NCBI GenBank assembly: GCA_001800285.1
Contig: MGVC01000001.1
Location: 1 to 64,000, forward strand
Direction: 5' to 3'
DNA length: 64,000 nt
Source: Elusimicrobia bacterium RIFOXYA2_FULL_39_19
GTDB lineage: Bacteria > Elusimicrobiota > Endomicrobiia > CG1-02-37-114 > XYA2-FULL-39-19
Positions within the stretch are counted from its first letter, which is position 1, and every line of letters starts with the position of its first letter. Both the position numbers and the translations under genes were made by a program. Below the pieces are notes generated by a model. The model made no database searches. It was not told the DNA's origin and worked only from the letters and a program-made list of their open reading frames with translations. Positions 56,154-64,000 of this stretch are shown here, in pieces.

Positions 56154-57842
56154 TTAATTTTTCTTTTCTACTTTGGCCCAGGTATCTTTTAGCGTTACTA
56201 TGCGGTTAAAAACCAAATTTCCCGTGGTTGAGTCAGTGTCAGTGCAAAAATAGCCGTTACGCAGAAACTGGTATCTGTTTCCGGGTTTTGTGCCTAAAAG
56301 TGCGGGTTCTGCTTTAGCATTTGAAAGTACTTTTAAGGAAGCGGGATTAATAAAACTTTTAAAATCTTCGCCTTCTTTTATATTATCCGGGTCAGCTTTA
56401 GTGAAAAGATTTTCATAAACCATGACTTCTGCATTCACGGCATCTTTTACGGATACCCAGTGAAGCGTGCCCTGCACCCTTCTATTGTCCGGCGTACTGC
56501 CCCCGCGGGATTGCGGGTCTAACTTGCAGTGAATTTCAGTTATTTCACCGGTTACAGTATCTTTAATTACGTTTTCACAGGTTATGTAATAGGCATGTTT
56601 CAAACGCACTTCCTGGCCTGGCGCTAAACGGAAATACTTTTTCGGCGGCACTTCGCGGAAATCATCCCTTTCTATGTATATTTCTTTTGAAAACATGATT
56701 TTTCTTTTTCCTGCCGAAGGGTCTTCAGGGTTGTTATCTGCCTCAAATTCTTCGGTTTGATTATCAGGATAGTTTGTTATAACTACTTTCACGGGGTCAA
56801 GCACTACCATGACTCTATGTGCATTTTTGTTTAAGTCTTCCCTGATGCAATGTTCAAGAAGCGCCAGGTCTACCGTACTGTTAGCCTTGGCTACGCCGAT
56901 GCGTTCACAGAAATTTCTTATGGCTTCCGGCGTGTAACCTCTGCGGCGCAGTCCGGAAATAGTGGGCAGGCGCGGGTCATCCCAGCCGTTTACCAGTTTT
57001 TCCTGTACAAGAGTAAGCAGTTTCCTTTTACTCATTACGGTGTAGGTTATATTAAGCCGGGCAAATTCTATCTGCTGAGGGTGGCAGTCTATGGTAATGT
57101 TTTCAATTACCCAGTTATATAACGGGCGGTGGTCTTCAAATTCAAGAGTACAGATTGAATGGGTGATTTTTTCCAGAGCATCAGAAACGGGATGTGCATA
57201 ATCATAAGTAGGGTAGATGCACCATTTATTTCCTGTGCGGTGATGAGCGGTATGTTTTATACGGTAAATTACCGGGTCGCGCATGTTAAGGTTCGGGTGC
57301 GCCATATCAATTTTGGCACGCAGGGCACATTGCCCGTCTTTGAATTCGCCGTTTTTCATTTTTTCAAAAAGGTTTAGGTTTTCTTCAGCAGTGCGGTTTC
57401 TGAAAGGGCTGTTTTTGCCCGGCTCGGTTAAAGTGCCGCGGTATTGGCGTATTTCATCTGTATTTAAATCACAGACATAGGCCTTATTTTTTTCAATCAG
57501 CTCTATGGCGAACTTATATAACTGTTCATAATAGTCAGAAGCGTAGTAGAAATGCTTGCCCCAGTCAAAACCCAGCCATTTAACATCCTGCATAATGGAA
57601 TCAACGTATTCCACCTCTTCTTTTGCGGGGTTTGTATCATCCATTCTTAAATGGCAGGCGCCGTTATATTCATTGGCAATCCCGAAATCTATGCAGATAG
57701 CTTTGGCATGGCCTATGTGCAGGTAGCCGTTTGGTTCCGGGGGGAAGCGGGTTTCTACACGATTGCCGTTTTTACCCGTTTTCAGGTCTTCTTCAATGAT
57801 GGTTCTTATAAAATCCTTGGATTTTTCTGCCGGGTTTTCCAT
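56154..57842 (-). CDS. glnS: Glutaminyl-tRNA synthetase
   Basis: A 562-residue class I synthetase: [20 protein letters not shown] (HIGH), [13 protein letters not shown] (KMSKS-type), HCIREDLN, and the two-lobed beta-barrel anticodon domain of GlnRS (from about residue 340). It charges tRNA-Gln with glutamine; the matching tRNA-Gln(CTG) is 1.3 kb away. The start at 57842 (MENPAEKSK) gives the normal family length; a longer upstream frame to 57917 lacks support. Confidence 0.95.
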   Translation of the reverse strand: MENPAEKSKDFIRTIIEEDLKTGKNGNRVETRFPPEPNGYLHIGHAKAICIDFGIANEYNGACHLRMDDTNPAKEEVEYVDSIMQDVKWLGFDWGKHFYYASDYYEQLYKFAIELIEKNKAYVCDLNTDEIRQYRGTLTEPGKNSPFRNRTAEENLNLFEKMKNGEFKDGQCALRAKIDMAHPNLNMRDPVIYRIKHTAHHRTGNKWCIYPTYDYAHPVSDALEKITHSICTLEFEDHRPLYNWVIENITIDCHPQQIEFARLNITYTVMSKRKLLTLVQEKLVNGWDDPRLPTISGLRRRGYTPEAIRNFCERIGVAKANSTVDLALLEHCIREDLNKNAHRVMVVLDPVKVVITNYPDNQTEEFEADNNPEDPSAGKRKIMFSKEIYIERDDFREVPPKKYFRLAPGQEVRLKHAYYITCENVIKDTVTGEITEIHCKLDPQSRGGSTPDNRRVQGTLHWVSVKDAVNAEVMVYENLFTKADPDNIKEGEDFKSFINPASLKVLSNAKAEPALLGTKPGNRYQFLRNGYFCTDTDSTTGNLVFNRIVTLKDTWAKVEKKN

Positions 57843-57935
57843 AGCGTATTTAGTTGACTTATCCTCAATAAAATTGAATAATATCATATAACAAAAATGG
57901 TTGATTGTCAAAAACACTATTGAAAGGAAAAAAAA

Positions 57936-60900
57936 ATGAAAGAACAGGAAAAAATCACACAGGAAAGGCTTTGGGCTTTTACAAGTGACGGCAGGTCAAT
58001 GTGGTACGAGGCAAAAATACCGCTTACCGCAGAGTATGTGCACACAAAAGAACCCTTGCCATTTAAAGAATTAAAACATAAAAACTGGCAGAAAATAACT
58101 GCAGGAAGGCGCTGGGGCGGTAACTGGGAATCTGCCTGGTTTAAGTTTACAGGCACCATACCAAAAGAATGGAAAGGCAAAGAAATATTCTTTTTGATAG
58201 ATACAGGCAGTGAAGCGTGTGTGTTTTCAGAAAAAGGCGAGCCTCTTGCCGGCCTTACTTCACAGGAAACCAGGCCGGACCAGCTTTTTAGGAAAAGTCT
58301 ATTCCCGGTAAAAAATACACCCGGAGCAAAAGTATCTCTTTTAGTAGAAGCAGCGGCGAATATGATAACGGGTTACAGCAAAGACTGTTTTTTGAAAGAA
58401 GCTTCTCTGGTAATATTAAACAGAGAAAAATGGAATCTCTGGCACGATATATATTTTCTTGTGAATTTGCATGACCACCTTCCGGAAAACCACCCGAAAA
58501 GAAAACAGCTGATGTATGCTGTAAATAATGCGCTAAACTGTTATGGCGCAGGCAGTCAAAAAGAAGTAACTGCCGCACGCGCTGTTTTAAAACCAAAGAT
58601 AAACAACAGAGTAAATTATTCAAGCCATAAAGTTTCTGCCGTGGGCCATGCGCACATAGACGTAGCCTGGTTGTGGCCGTTACGGGAAACTGTGCGCAAA
58701 GTCAGCAGGACATTTTCTACCGCGCTTAAACTTATGGAAGAATATCCGGAATATAAGTTTGGCGCCAGCCAGCCCCAGCTGTATGAATACGCTAAAAAAC
58801 ATTACCCGTCATTGTATGAAAAAATAAAAAAGGCGGTAAAAGCCGGCCGCTGGGAACCCCAAGGTGCCATGTGGGTAGAAGCAGACTGCAATTTGATAAG
58901 CGGTGAATCAATGGTAAGACAGATAATATACGGGAAAAGGTTTTTTAAAGAAGAATTCGGCAAGGACGTGGATAATCTCTGGCTGCCGGATGTGTTTGGC
59001 TACAGCGCTTCTATGCCGCAAATACTTAAACTTTCAGGTGTAAATTACTTCATGACCCAGAAAATATCCTGGAGCCAGTTTAACAAATTCCCTTACAGCA
59101 CTTTTATGTGGCAGGGTATAGACGGCACAAAAATATTTTCGCATTTTCTTCCTACAAATGATTATAACGGATACGGCAAACCTAAAGAACTGCTGTTTGG
59201 CATGCAGAACTTTGCAGAGAAAGACCGTGCCGGCAGGTGGCTTTACCTTTTTGGTATTGGTGACGGGGGCGGCGGGCCGTCAAGGCACCATTTGGAACTA
59301 TTGCAAAGAAGCAAAAACTGCGAAGAATTGCCGCAGGTTAAAATGGAGTTTGCTTCCGAATATTTTAAACAGGCACAAAAAGATATAAAAGACATACCGT
59401 TGTGGGTAGGAGAACTCTACCTGGAGTTTCACCGCGGCACGTACACTTCACAGGCAAGAAATAAAAAGTATAACCGCAAAAGCGAATATGCGTTAAGGGA
59501 TTTGGAACTGCTTTCCTGCCTGGGTATGAAAGCGTACCCGCAAACAGAATTAAATGAAATGTGGAAAACTGTGCTGTTAAACCAGTTTCATGATATTATA
59601 CCGGGCTCTTCCATAGCATGGGTTTATAAAGACAGCTTAAAACAGTATGCCGAAGTGCTGGCAAAAGCAGGGGAATTAATTAAACGTGCAAATAAAAGCC
59701 TGGCTGATAAAATAAATACATCAGGCCCTGGCAGTCCGGTAGTTTTATTTAACACGCTATCATGGAAAAGAAACGGGACTATTGAAATACCGTTAAATAA
59801 AAATGAAAAAAATATAACTATTAGCAGTTCACAGGGAAATATTCTGCCGGCACAGTTAGTAAATGACAATGGTATCCGCCGGGCCTTAATTAAAACAGAA
59901 CTGCCGCCGGTGGGGTATAGCGTAGTGTTTGTATCAGCTTCACAAAAGGCGCCGTATCTTTCATCTTTAAAAGTGACAGAGAAAACGCTGGAAAATGATT
60001 TAATAAAAGTAGAATTAAATAAAGACGGATTTATTTCAAGGATTTATGATAAGGAAGCACGAAAAGAAGTAATTCCTACGGGCAAAACAGCAAATGTGTT
60101 GTCTTTATATAAAGATACACCTACTGAATATGATGCCTGGGAAATAGATATTTCTTATGAAGAGCAGGTGCCCAAACTGGCAAGACTGCTTAATGCCTAT
60201 ATAAAGGAAGCGGGGCCCATAAGAATTTCTATAGTTCAGGAGTTTGAAATATCTTCATCAAAGATAATCCAGGAAATAAAACTAACAGAAGGCAGTAAAC
60301 TTATAGAGTTTTCAACCCGTGTAAACTGGAAAGAAGTACATAAAATGCTAAGAACTGCATTTCCGGTTAACGTTATGTCAGATTTTGCTACCTATGAAAT
60401 CCAGTACGGCAATGTGCGCAGAAACACACACAGAAACACATCCTGGGATATGGCAAAGTTTGAAGTTGTAGCCCATAAGTGGGCAGACCTGTCTGAGCCC
60501 GGGTATGGAGCGGCACTGCTCAATGACAGCAAGTATGGCCACAAAATACTGGGTAATGTGATAGATTTAAACCTTTTAAGGTCACCTAAAAACCCGGACC
60601 CTACGGCAGACATGTGCGAACATACCTTTTCTTATGCGCTTTTTCCACACAAAGGAAACGTGCATGAATCACATGTTATAAAGGAAGGTTATTGTTTCAA
60701 TGTGCCCGTACAGATTATAGAAACAGGTATCCATAAAGGCACATTGCCGCAGCAGCAAAGCTTTATAAGTATTGCTAAGGAAAATGTTATTCTTGAAGTT
60801 ATGAAAAAAGCAGAAGATGACAATTCAATAATACTAAGGTTTTATGAAGCTTCCGGCAGTGCCACAGAAACAGAAATTACATTTGGCATGGAAGTTAAAA

Positions 60901-61025
60901 ATGCGGTTGTAACAGATTTATTGGAAAACCAGTTGCAAAAACTTACCCTAACCGGCAACAAGCTGAAACTAAGTTTCCATCCTTTTGAAATAAAAACAAT
61001 TAAACTTCCCGGAGTAAGAATATAA
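57936..61025 (+). CDS. Alpha-mannosidase, GH38
   Basis: A 1029-residue glycosidase. [14 protein letters not shown] (zinc ligands His238, His240/Asp242 region), [17 protein letters not shown] (nucleophile Asp near 352) and the later HDIIPGSS (zinc His) define family GH38. The C-terminal half is the beta-sandwich typical of the family. No signal peptide, so it probably degrades mannose-containing oligosaccharides in the cytoplasm. It is divergent from glnS with a shared 93-base promoter region. Confidence 0.93.
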   Translation: MKEQEKITQERLWAFTSDGRSMWYEAKIPLTAEYVHTKEPLPFKELKHKNWQKITAGRRWGGNWESAWFKFTGTIPKEWKGKEIFFLIDTGSEACVFSEKGEPLAGLTSQETRPDQLFRKSLFPVKNTPGAKVSLLVEAAANMITGYSKDCFLKEASLVILNREKWNLWHDIYFLVNLHDHLPENHPKRKQLMYAVNNALNCYGAGSQKEVTAARAVLKPKINNRVNYSSHKVSAVGHAHIDVAWLWPLRETVRKVSRTFSTALKLMEEYPEYKFGASQPQLYEYAKKHYPSLYEKIKKAVKAGRWEPQGAMWVEADCNLISGESMVRQIIYGKRFFKEEFGKDVDNLWLPDVFGYSASMPQILKLSGVNYFMTQKISWSQFNKFPYSTFMWQGIDGTKIFSHFLPTNDYNGYGKPKELLFGMQNFAEKDRAGRWLYLFGIGDGGGGPSRHHLELLQRSKNCEELPQVKMEFASEYFKQAQKDIKDIPLWVGELYLEFHRGTYTSQARNKKYNRKSEYALRDLELLSCLGMKAYPQTELNEMWKTVLLNQFHDIIPGSSIAWVYKDSLKQYAEVLAKAGELIKRANKSLADKINTSGPGSPVVLFNTLSWKRNGTIEIPLNKNEKNITISSSQGNILPAQLVNDNGIRRALIKTELPPVGYSVVFVSASQKAPYLSSLKVTEKTLENDLIKVELNKDGFISRIYDKEARKEVIPTGKTANVLSLYKDTPTEYDAWEIDISYEEQVPKLARLLNAYIKEAGPIRISIVQEFEISSSKIIQEIKLTEGSKLIEFSTRVNWKEVHKMLRTAFPVNVMSDFATYEIQYGNVRRNTHRNTSWDMAKFEVVAHKWADLSEPGYGAALLNDSKYGHKILGNVIDLNLLRSPKNPDPTADMCEHTFSYALFPHKGNVHESHVIKEGYCFNVPVQIIETGIHKGTLPQQQSFISIAKENVILEVMKKAEDDNSIILRFYEASGSATETEITFGMEVKNAVVTDLLENQLQKLTLTGNKLKLSFHPFEIKTIKLPGVRI

Positions 61026-61108
61026 TTAAATAAGCCACTTAAAAACTTGTATTTTACAGTTCAAATAAGTATAACTTATGATAAATAAACTGAAAGGAAA
61101 CACAGAAA

Positions 61109-62266
61109 ATGTCTAAAAAGAAAATAGCATTGGTAACAGGTGACGGTTCAGCGCCGGAAATGATGGCGCAGGCAGTAAAGATAGCTGTAGAAGCGGCAAA
61201 AAAAGATGGTATTGAGATTGAATTTGTAGAAACGCCCATGGGGTGGAACGCTTACAATAAATCAGGGGATACCCTGCCGGCTGAATCACTTGAACAAACA
61301 CTGAAACTTGGGATAATATTTTTCGGCGGAGTGGGTGACCCGAAGTATGACAACACTATCGGAGCAGAAAAACCTGCCCTTGCACCTGAAACCAGGGCGC
61401 TTACAACATTAAGAAGCAAAATGGGTTTATTGTTAAATTTCAGGCCGATTGTTTATTACAAATCATTAGCACATCTGGCAAAAGTAAAACCGGAAGCTAT
61501 TCCGGATGCGGGTATACAGCAGATTTGGATAAGAATGCTTCTTGAAGACAGTTATTTTGGAAACAAGGATTTTATTCCGGAACTTCCCGCAGATACTATT
61601 TTGAAAATGGGTTTAAAACTTAAAAGCGAAGTAAAAGGGGATGAAGAACTGGTAGGTGATTTTGCCTATTACAGAAAAAGCACTTTGGAAAAGTATTTCA
61701 GGGCTGTATTTGCCTACGCAAAAGAAGCCGATTTGCCCGTGATTTCAATAGATAAATCAAATATTATGGCGCGTTATGTTTTATGGCGCAAAACGGCAAT
61801 TAAAATATGGAAAGAAGAATTTCCGGAAGTTAAGCTTACGCATCAGCTGGTAGATTCAGCCAATTCCATGCTTTTTACGCCGGCGGCGTTTCACAGTGTA
61901 ATAGCCTGCGGAAATGAACACGGAGATATCCTGTCTGACGGCGCAGCTGCGGCTTTGGGAAGTATGGGCATGATGTCGAGCTCGTCAATTAATCCTGATA
62001 CAAAGGCGGCATTGTTTGAAAGCGGTGCCGGTACCGCCCCTACACTGGCAGGCACAGATAAGGCAAACCCTATAGGCAGAATTCTCACCGCTGCGCTTAT
62101 GCTCAGGCATATCGGTGCTTTTAAAGGTGCGGAAGCAATAGAAAACTCAGTAAATAAAATGTTACGTGAAGGTTATCGCACCGGAGACCTGCTACGAACC
62201 ACTGACAAGGATATTAAGCTTATCGGTACCTCCGAAACCGGAAAACTGATATTGGGAAATCTATAA
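61109..62266 (+). CDS. Isopropylmalate/isocitrate dehydrogenase-family enzyme
   Basis: A 385-residue member of the beta-decarboxylating dehydrogenase family. KIALVTGDGSAPEMM, LLLNFRPIVYYKSL, ISIDKSNIMARYVLWR, LVDSANSMLFTPAAFHSVIACGN, GDILSDGAAAALGSM and ESGAGTAPTLAGTDKANPIG correspond to the LeuB/Icd core. The usual EPVHGSAPDIAG is here ESGAGTAPTLAG, and an extra segment is present near 130, so it is a divergent branch; substrate not certain. 3-isopropylmalate dehydrogenase is the best guess. Confidence 0.8.
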   Translation: MSKKKIALVTGDGSAPEMMAQAVKIAVEAAKKDGIEIEFVETPMGWNAYNKSGDTLPAESLEQTLKLGIIFFGGVGDPKYDNTIGAEKPALAPETRALTTLRSKMGLLLNFRPIVYYKSLAHLAKVKPEAIPDAGIQQIWIRMLLEDSYFGNKDFIPELPADTILKMGLKLKSEVKGDEELVGDFAYYRKSTLEKYFRAVFAYAKEADLPVISIDKSNIMARYVLWRKTAIKIWKEEFPEVKLTHQLVDSANSMLFTPAAFHSVIACGNEHGDILSDGAAAALGSMGMMSSSSINPDTKAALFESGAGTAPTLAGTDKANPIGRILTAALMLRHIGAFKGAEAIENSVNKMLREGYRTGDLLRTTDKDIKLIGTSETGKLILGNL

Positions 62267-62291
62267 AACAATTATTAACAGGATAAAGGGG

Positions 62292-62855
62292 ATGAAAAAA
62301 GTATTAATTTCATTGTTTACAGTAATGATATTATTAAATTCAAATATTTATGCGCAGGAGGCAAAGAAAATGGAAACAGGAAAGAAAATTCTTATTGTTT
62401 ATTATTCAAGAAGCGGTAATACGCAGAGGGTATCAAACGACGTAGCAAAAGAACTAGGCGCAGATACTGAAAAACTGACAGATAAAACAAGCAGAAGCGG
62501 GTTCTGGGGTTTTATAACCGGTGGCCGTGACGCAATGAAAGAAAGAGAAACAGTAATTGAACCGGTACAGAAGGACCCGTCAAAGTATGATATTGTAATA
62601 TTAGGTACGCCAATATGGGCAGGCAAAATGGCTCCGGCGATAAGAACCTATATTAACCAGAATAAAACAAAAATCAGCAAAACAGCCTACATTATTACAT
62701 CTGGCGGTACGGATGCGGGTAAGGTAGCGACAAAAATGGATGAATTAACCGGAAAACAGGCGTTAGGTTATCTGGGTGTACTAGAAAAAGAATTGAAAAA
62801 AGAAGTTGTTTATAAAGAGAAGTTAAATAAGTTTGTTGAAGTGTTAAAGAAGTAA
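62292..62855 (+). CDS. Flavodoxin with optional signal peptide
   Basis: A 187-residue flavodoxin-like protein: KILIVYYSRSGNTQRVSNDV (FMN phosphate loop), PSKYDIVILGTPIWAGKMAP and YIITSGGTDAG. Residues 1-21 (MKKVLISLFTVMILLNSNIYA) look like a signal peptide. A second ATG at 62370 (METGKK) has AGGAGG 9 bases upstream and would give a cytoplasmic form. Both starts appear usable. Confidence 0.85.
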   Translation: MKKVLISLFTVMILLNSNIYAQEAKKMETGKKILIVYYSRSGNTQRVSNDVAKELGADTEKLTDKTSRSGFWGFITGGRDAMKERETVIEPVQKDPSKYDIVILGTPIWAGKMAPAIRTYINQNKTKISKTAYIITSGGTDAGKVATKMDELTGKQALGYLGVLEKELKKEVVYKEKLNKFVEVLKK

Positions 62856-63020
62856 CAAAATTTTCGTGTGTTGCGCCCGCAGGGCACAACAGATGCCTCG
62901 TGCAGTTTTCAAATAAAACAATTTGAAAACTATCGCAGGGGTAAAGTGAAAACGATATCCTGTGAACAATAATGTTTGGGGCACAGGATAAACGACAGTT
63001 GCTTTATTCGTATCTGCCGT

Positions 63021-63923
63021 TTAAAACAGTTTTTCCATCACAGGATTAGCTGATTCATACACATCAAAATAATAAATAACTGCAGTAACTATAATAATTG
63101 CCGCAAAACCTGCCAGGCCGGTTATTCCTACTGTTAAATCATTTCCGCCTTTAATTAAAATAAGCGCCAGTCCATACGTGGCATTTAAAGTACCATGCAT
63201 AATACTTGTTGCTATTACAGACCCGGACTTAATACGTACATAATTAAAAAGCGGCGCCAGCAGAATACACCATGCCGCCATCATTAGCACGCCTACTATG
63301 GGATGCTGGTAATAATTGTGTCCTTTAATTACAAGCGGTGCATGCCAAATACCCCATATAAGCCCGGTAATTAAAGACATTTTCCAGAAACCAAGACTTT
63401 TTAATTCATTGTATAAAAAACCGCGCCAGCCCAGCTCTTCGCCAAAACCGGCAATAGCATTTATAGAAGCACCCGCCAACAAACCCTGTATTACTCCAAT
63501 CCATACCGGATGAACAGGCGCCAGCGCATAAGAACTTTTCAGTTTTTCAATTTCATCTGCTTTCATTAAACCGCTTAATCTTTCAAACATTCCTTCCATG
63601 CCGGGTGAATACGTAACTCCCGGGATAAGCAGGCTAATCAATAATGTTAAGAAAACAAGCAACAGCGGAATTATCCAGCCAATAAAAAACCAGGCATTTA
63701 CTTTAAATGATATGCCCAAAGGCAGTTTCAATGGTTCTTTACTTATAATTTTCTGCACCAAAAATGCCATTATTGCAGGCATAAACATATAATCAATACC
63801 CAGTATAAAATAACCCCTGGAATTAACCGACCCGCCAAAAGAAAAAAACAATATAGCCAGAGTCCAGCTGAAAATATAAGTTAAAGCAGTAAATAACTGT
63901 ACTTTCTTATTATTAAAAAGCAT
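63021..63923 (-). CDS. CPBP-family intramembrane metalloprotease
   Basis: A 300-residue polytopic membrane protein with about eight helices. GFGEELGWRGFLYNEL (EExxxR motif), LIWGIWHAPLVIKG (FxxxH-type) and VIATSIMHGTLNA (late His) are the CPBP/CAAX-protease signature. The start at 63923 follows CGGGAGGGTT; an in-frame Met further upstream (63983) lacks a site. Substrate unknown; the family acts in prenyl-protein processing and bacteriocin self-protection. Confidence 0.9.
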   Translation of the reverse strand: MLFNNKKVQLFTALTYIFSWTLAILFFSFGGSVNSRGYFILGIDYMFMPAIMAFLVQKIISKEPLKLPLGISFKVNAWFFIGWIIPLLLVFLTLLISLLIPGVTYSPGMEGMFERLSGLMKADEIEKLKSSYALAPVHPVWIGVIQGLLAGASINAIAGFGEELGWRGFLYNELKSLGFWKMSLITGLIWGIWHAPLVIKGHNYYQHPIVGVLMMAAWCILLAPLFNYVRIKSGSVIATSIMHGTLNATYGLALILIKGGNDLTVGITGLAGFAAIIIVTAVIYYFDVYESANPVMEKLF

Positions 63924-64000
63924 TAACCCTCCCGAAAATAATTTTGGAACTTTTACAATAAACCCGCGTCCATATTGTAGCAAAAAATAAAAAACAACAT

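Noticed and set aside
62856-63020. Hidden gene or RNA between the flavodoxin and CPBP genes
   Set aside because: Only short weak stems (such as TTGCGCCC...GGGCACAA) are seen; no open frame or known RNA motif.

Overview
The window joins two kinds of DNA. Bases 1 to about 31,658 are the right-hand part of an integrated mobile genetic element. From there to the end is ordinary, AT-rich chromosome of a Gram-negative (diderm) bacterium. The chromosome carries outer-membrane-type lipoproteins, SurA/PpiC-like periplasmic folding proteins, DUF1844, MurB and many genes overlapping by 1-8 bases. The combination (spoVG next to secE-nusG-rplK-rplA, a HEAT-repeat protein, a GH38 mannosidase) fits a little-cultured candidate-phylum-type lineage. 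I cannot name the phylum from sequence alone.

The element ends in a 48-base copy of the 3' part of a tRNA-Val(TAC) gene (31611-31658), just after a tyrosine integrase and an excisionase. This is the classical attachment-site arrangement. The other end lies left of the window or was not found. From left to right the element holds: a tandem ribbon-helix-helix protein; an inverted two-gene cargo of a trypsin-like protease and a DUF3800 protein; an island of about 14 tiny genes, many membrane-spanning, nearly all with unusually long Shine-Dalgarno sequences; nucleic-acid genes (ExoX-C-like, PD-(D/E)XK nuclease, RadC-like, ArdC); a metallopeptidase/VWA protein with a MoxR ATPase and a third partner; AT-rich unknown cargo; two paralogous ribbon-helix-helix proteins; a secreted CsgG-like/lipoprotein operon; a large protein with a sigma-like C-terminal HTH; a primase-helicase; a gene group with two DUF488 domains, a CX3CX2C radical-SAM-like protein and a GIY-YIG protein; then xis and int. 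No capsid, tail or conjugation genes are visible.

The element also has a striking RNA layer. Six terminator-like hairpins end only about 15-30 bases before the next start codon. Small perfect hairpins sit directly before several Shine-Dalgarno sites. A 40-base hairpin plus mini-hairpin leader is present twice (26.06 and 27.02 kb). Three promoters share TTGTTT, a 17-base spacer and an AT-rich -10, one of them in front of the sigma-like gene.

The chromosomal part begins with a TPP riboswitch controlling thiM-thiE. It continues with tRNA-Asp, a response regulator, membrane proteins and an ABC exporter, two parvulin-type chaperones with pdxA-rimI-TPR-ispE-spoVG, then secE-nusG-rplK-rplA. Instead of rplJ-rplL-rpoBC, hisG comes next. 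A HEAT-repeat gene then heads a tightly overlapping cluster with a duplicated [two-TM protein + SUMF1-like protein] pair that runs into gltX. A tRNA-Gln(CTG) with a duplicated 3' end and terminator lies between gltX and glnS; murB, GH38 mannosidase, an isopropylmalate-dehydrogenase-like enzyme, a flavodoxin and a CPBP membrane protease complete the window.
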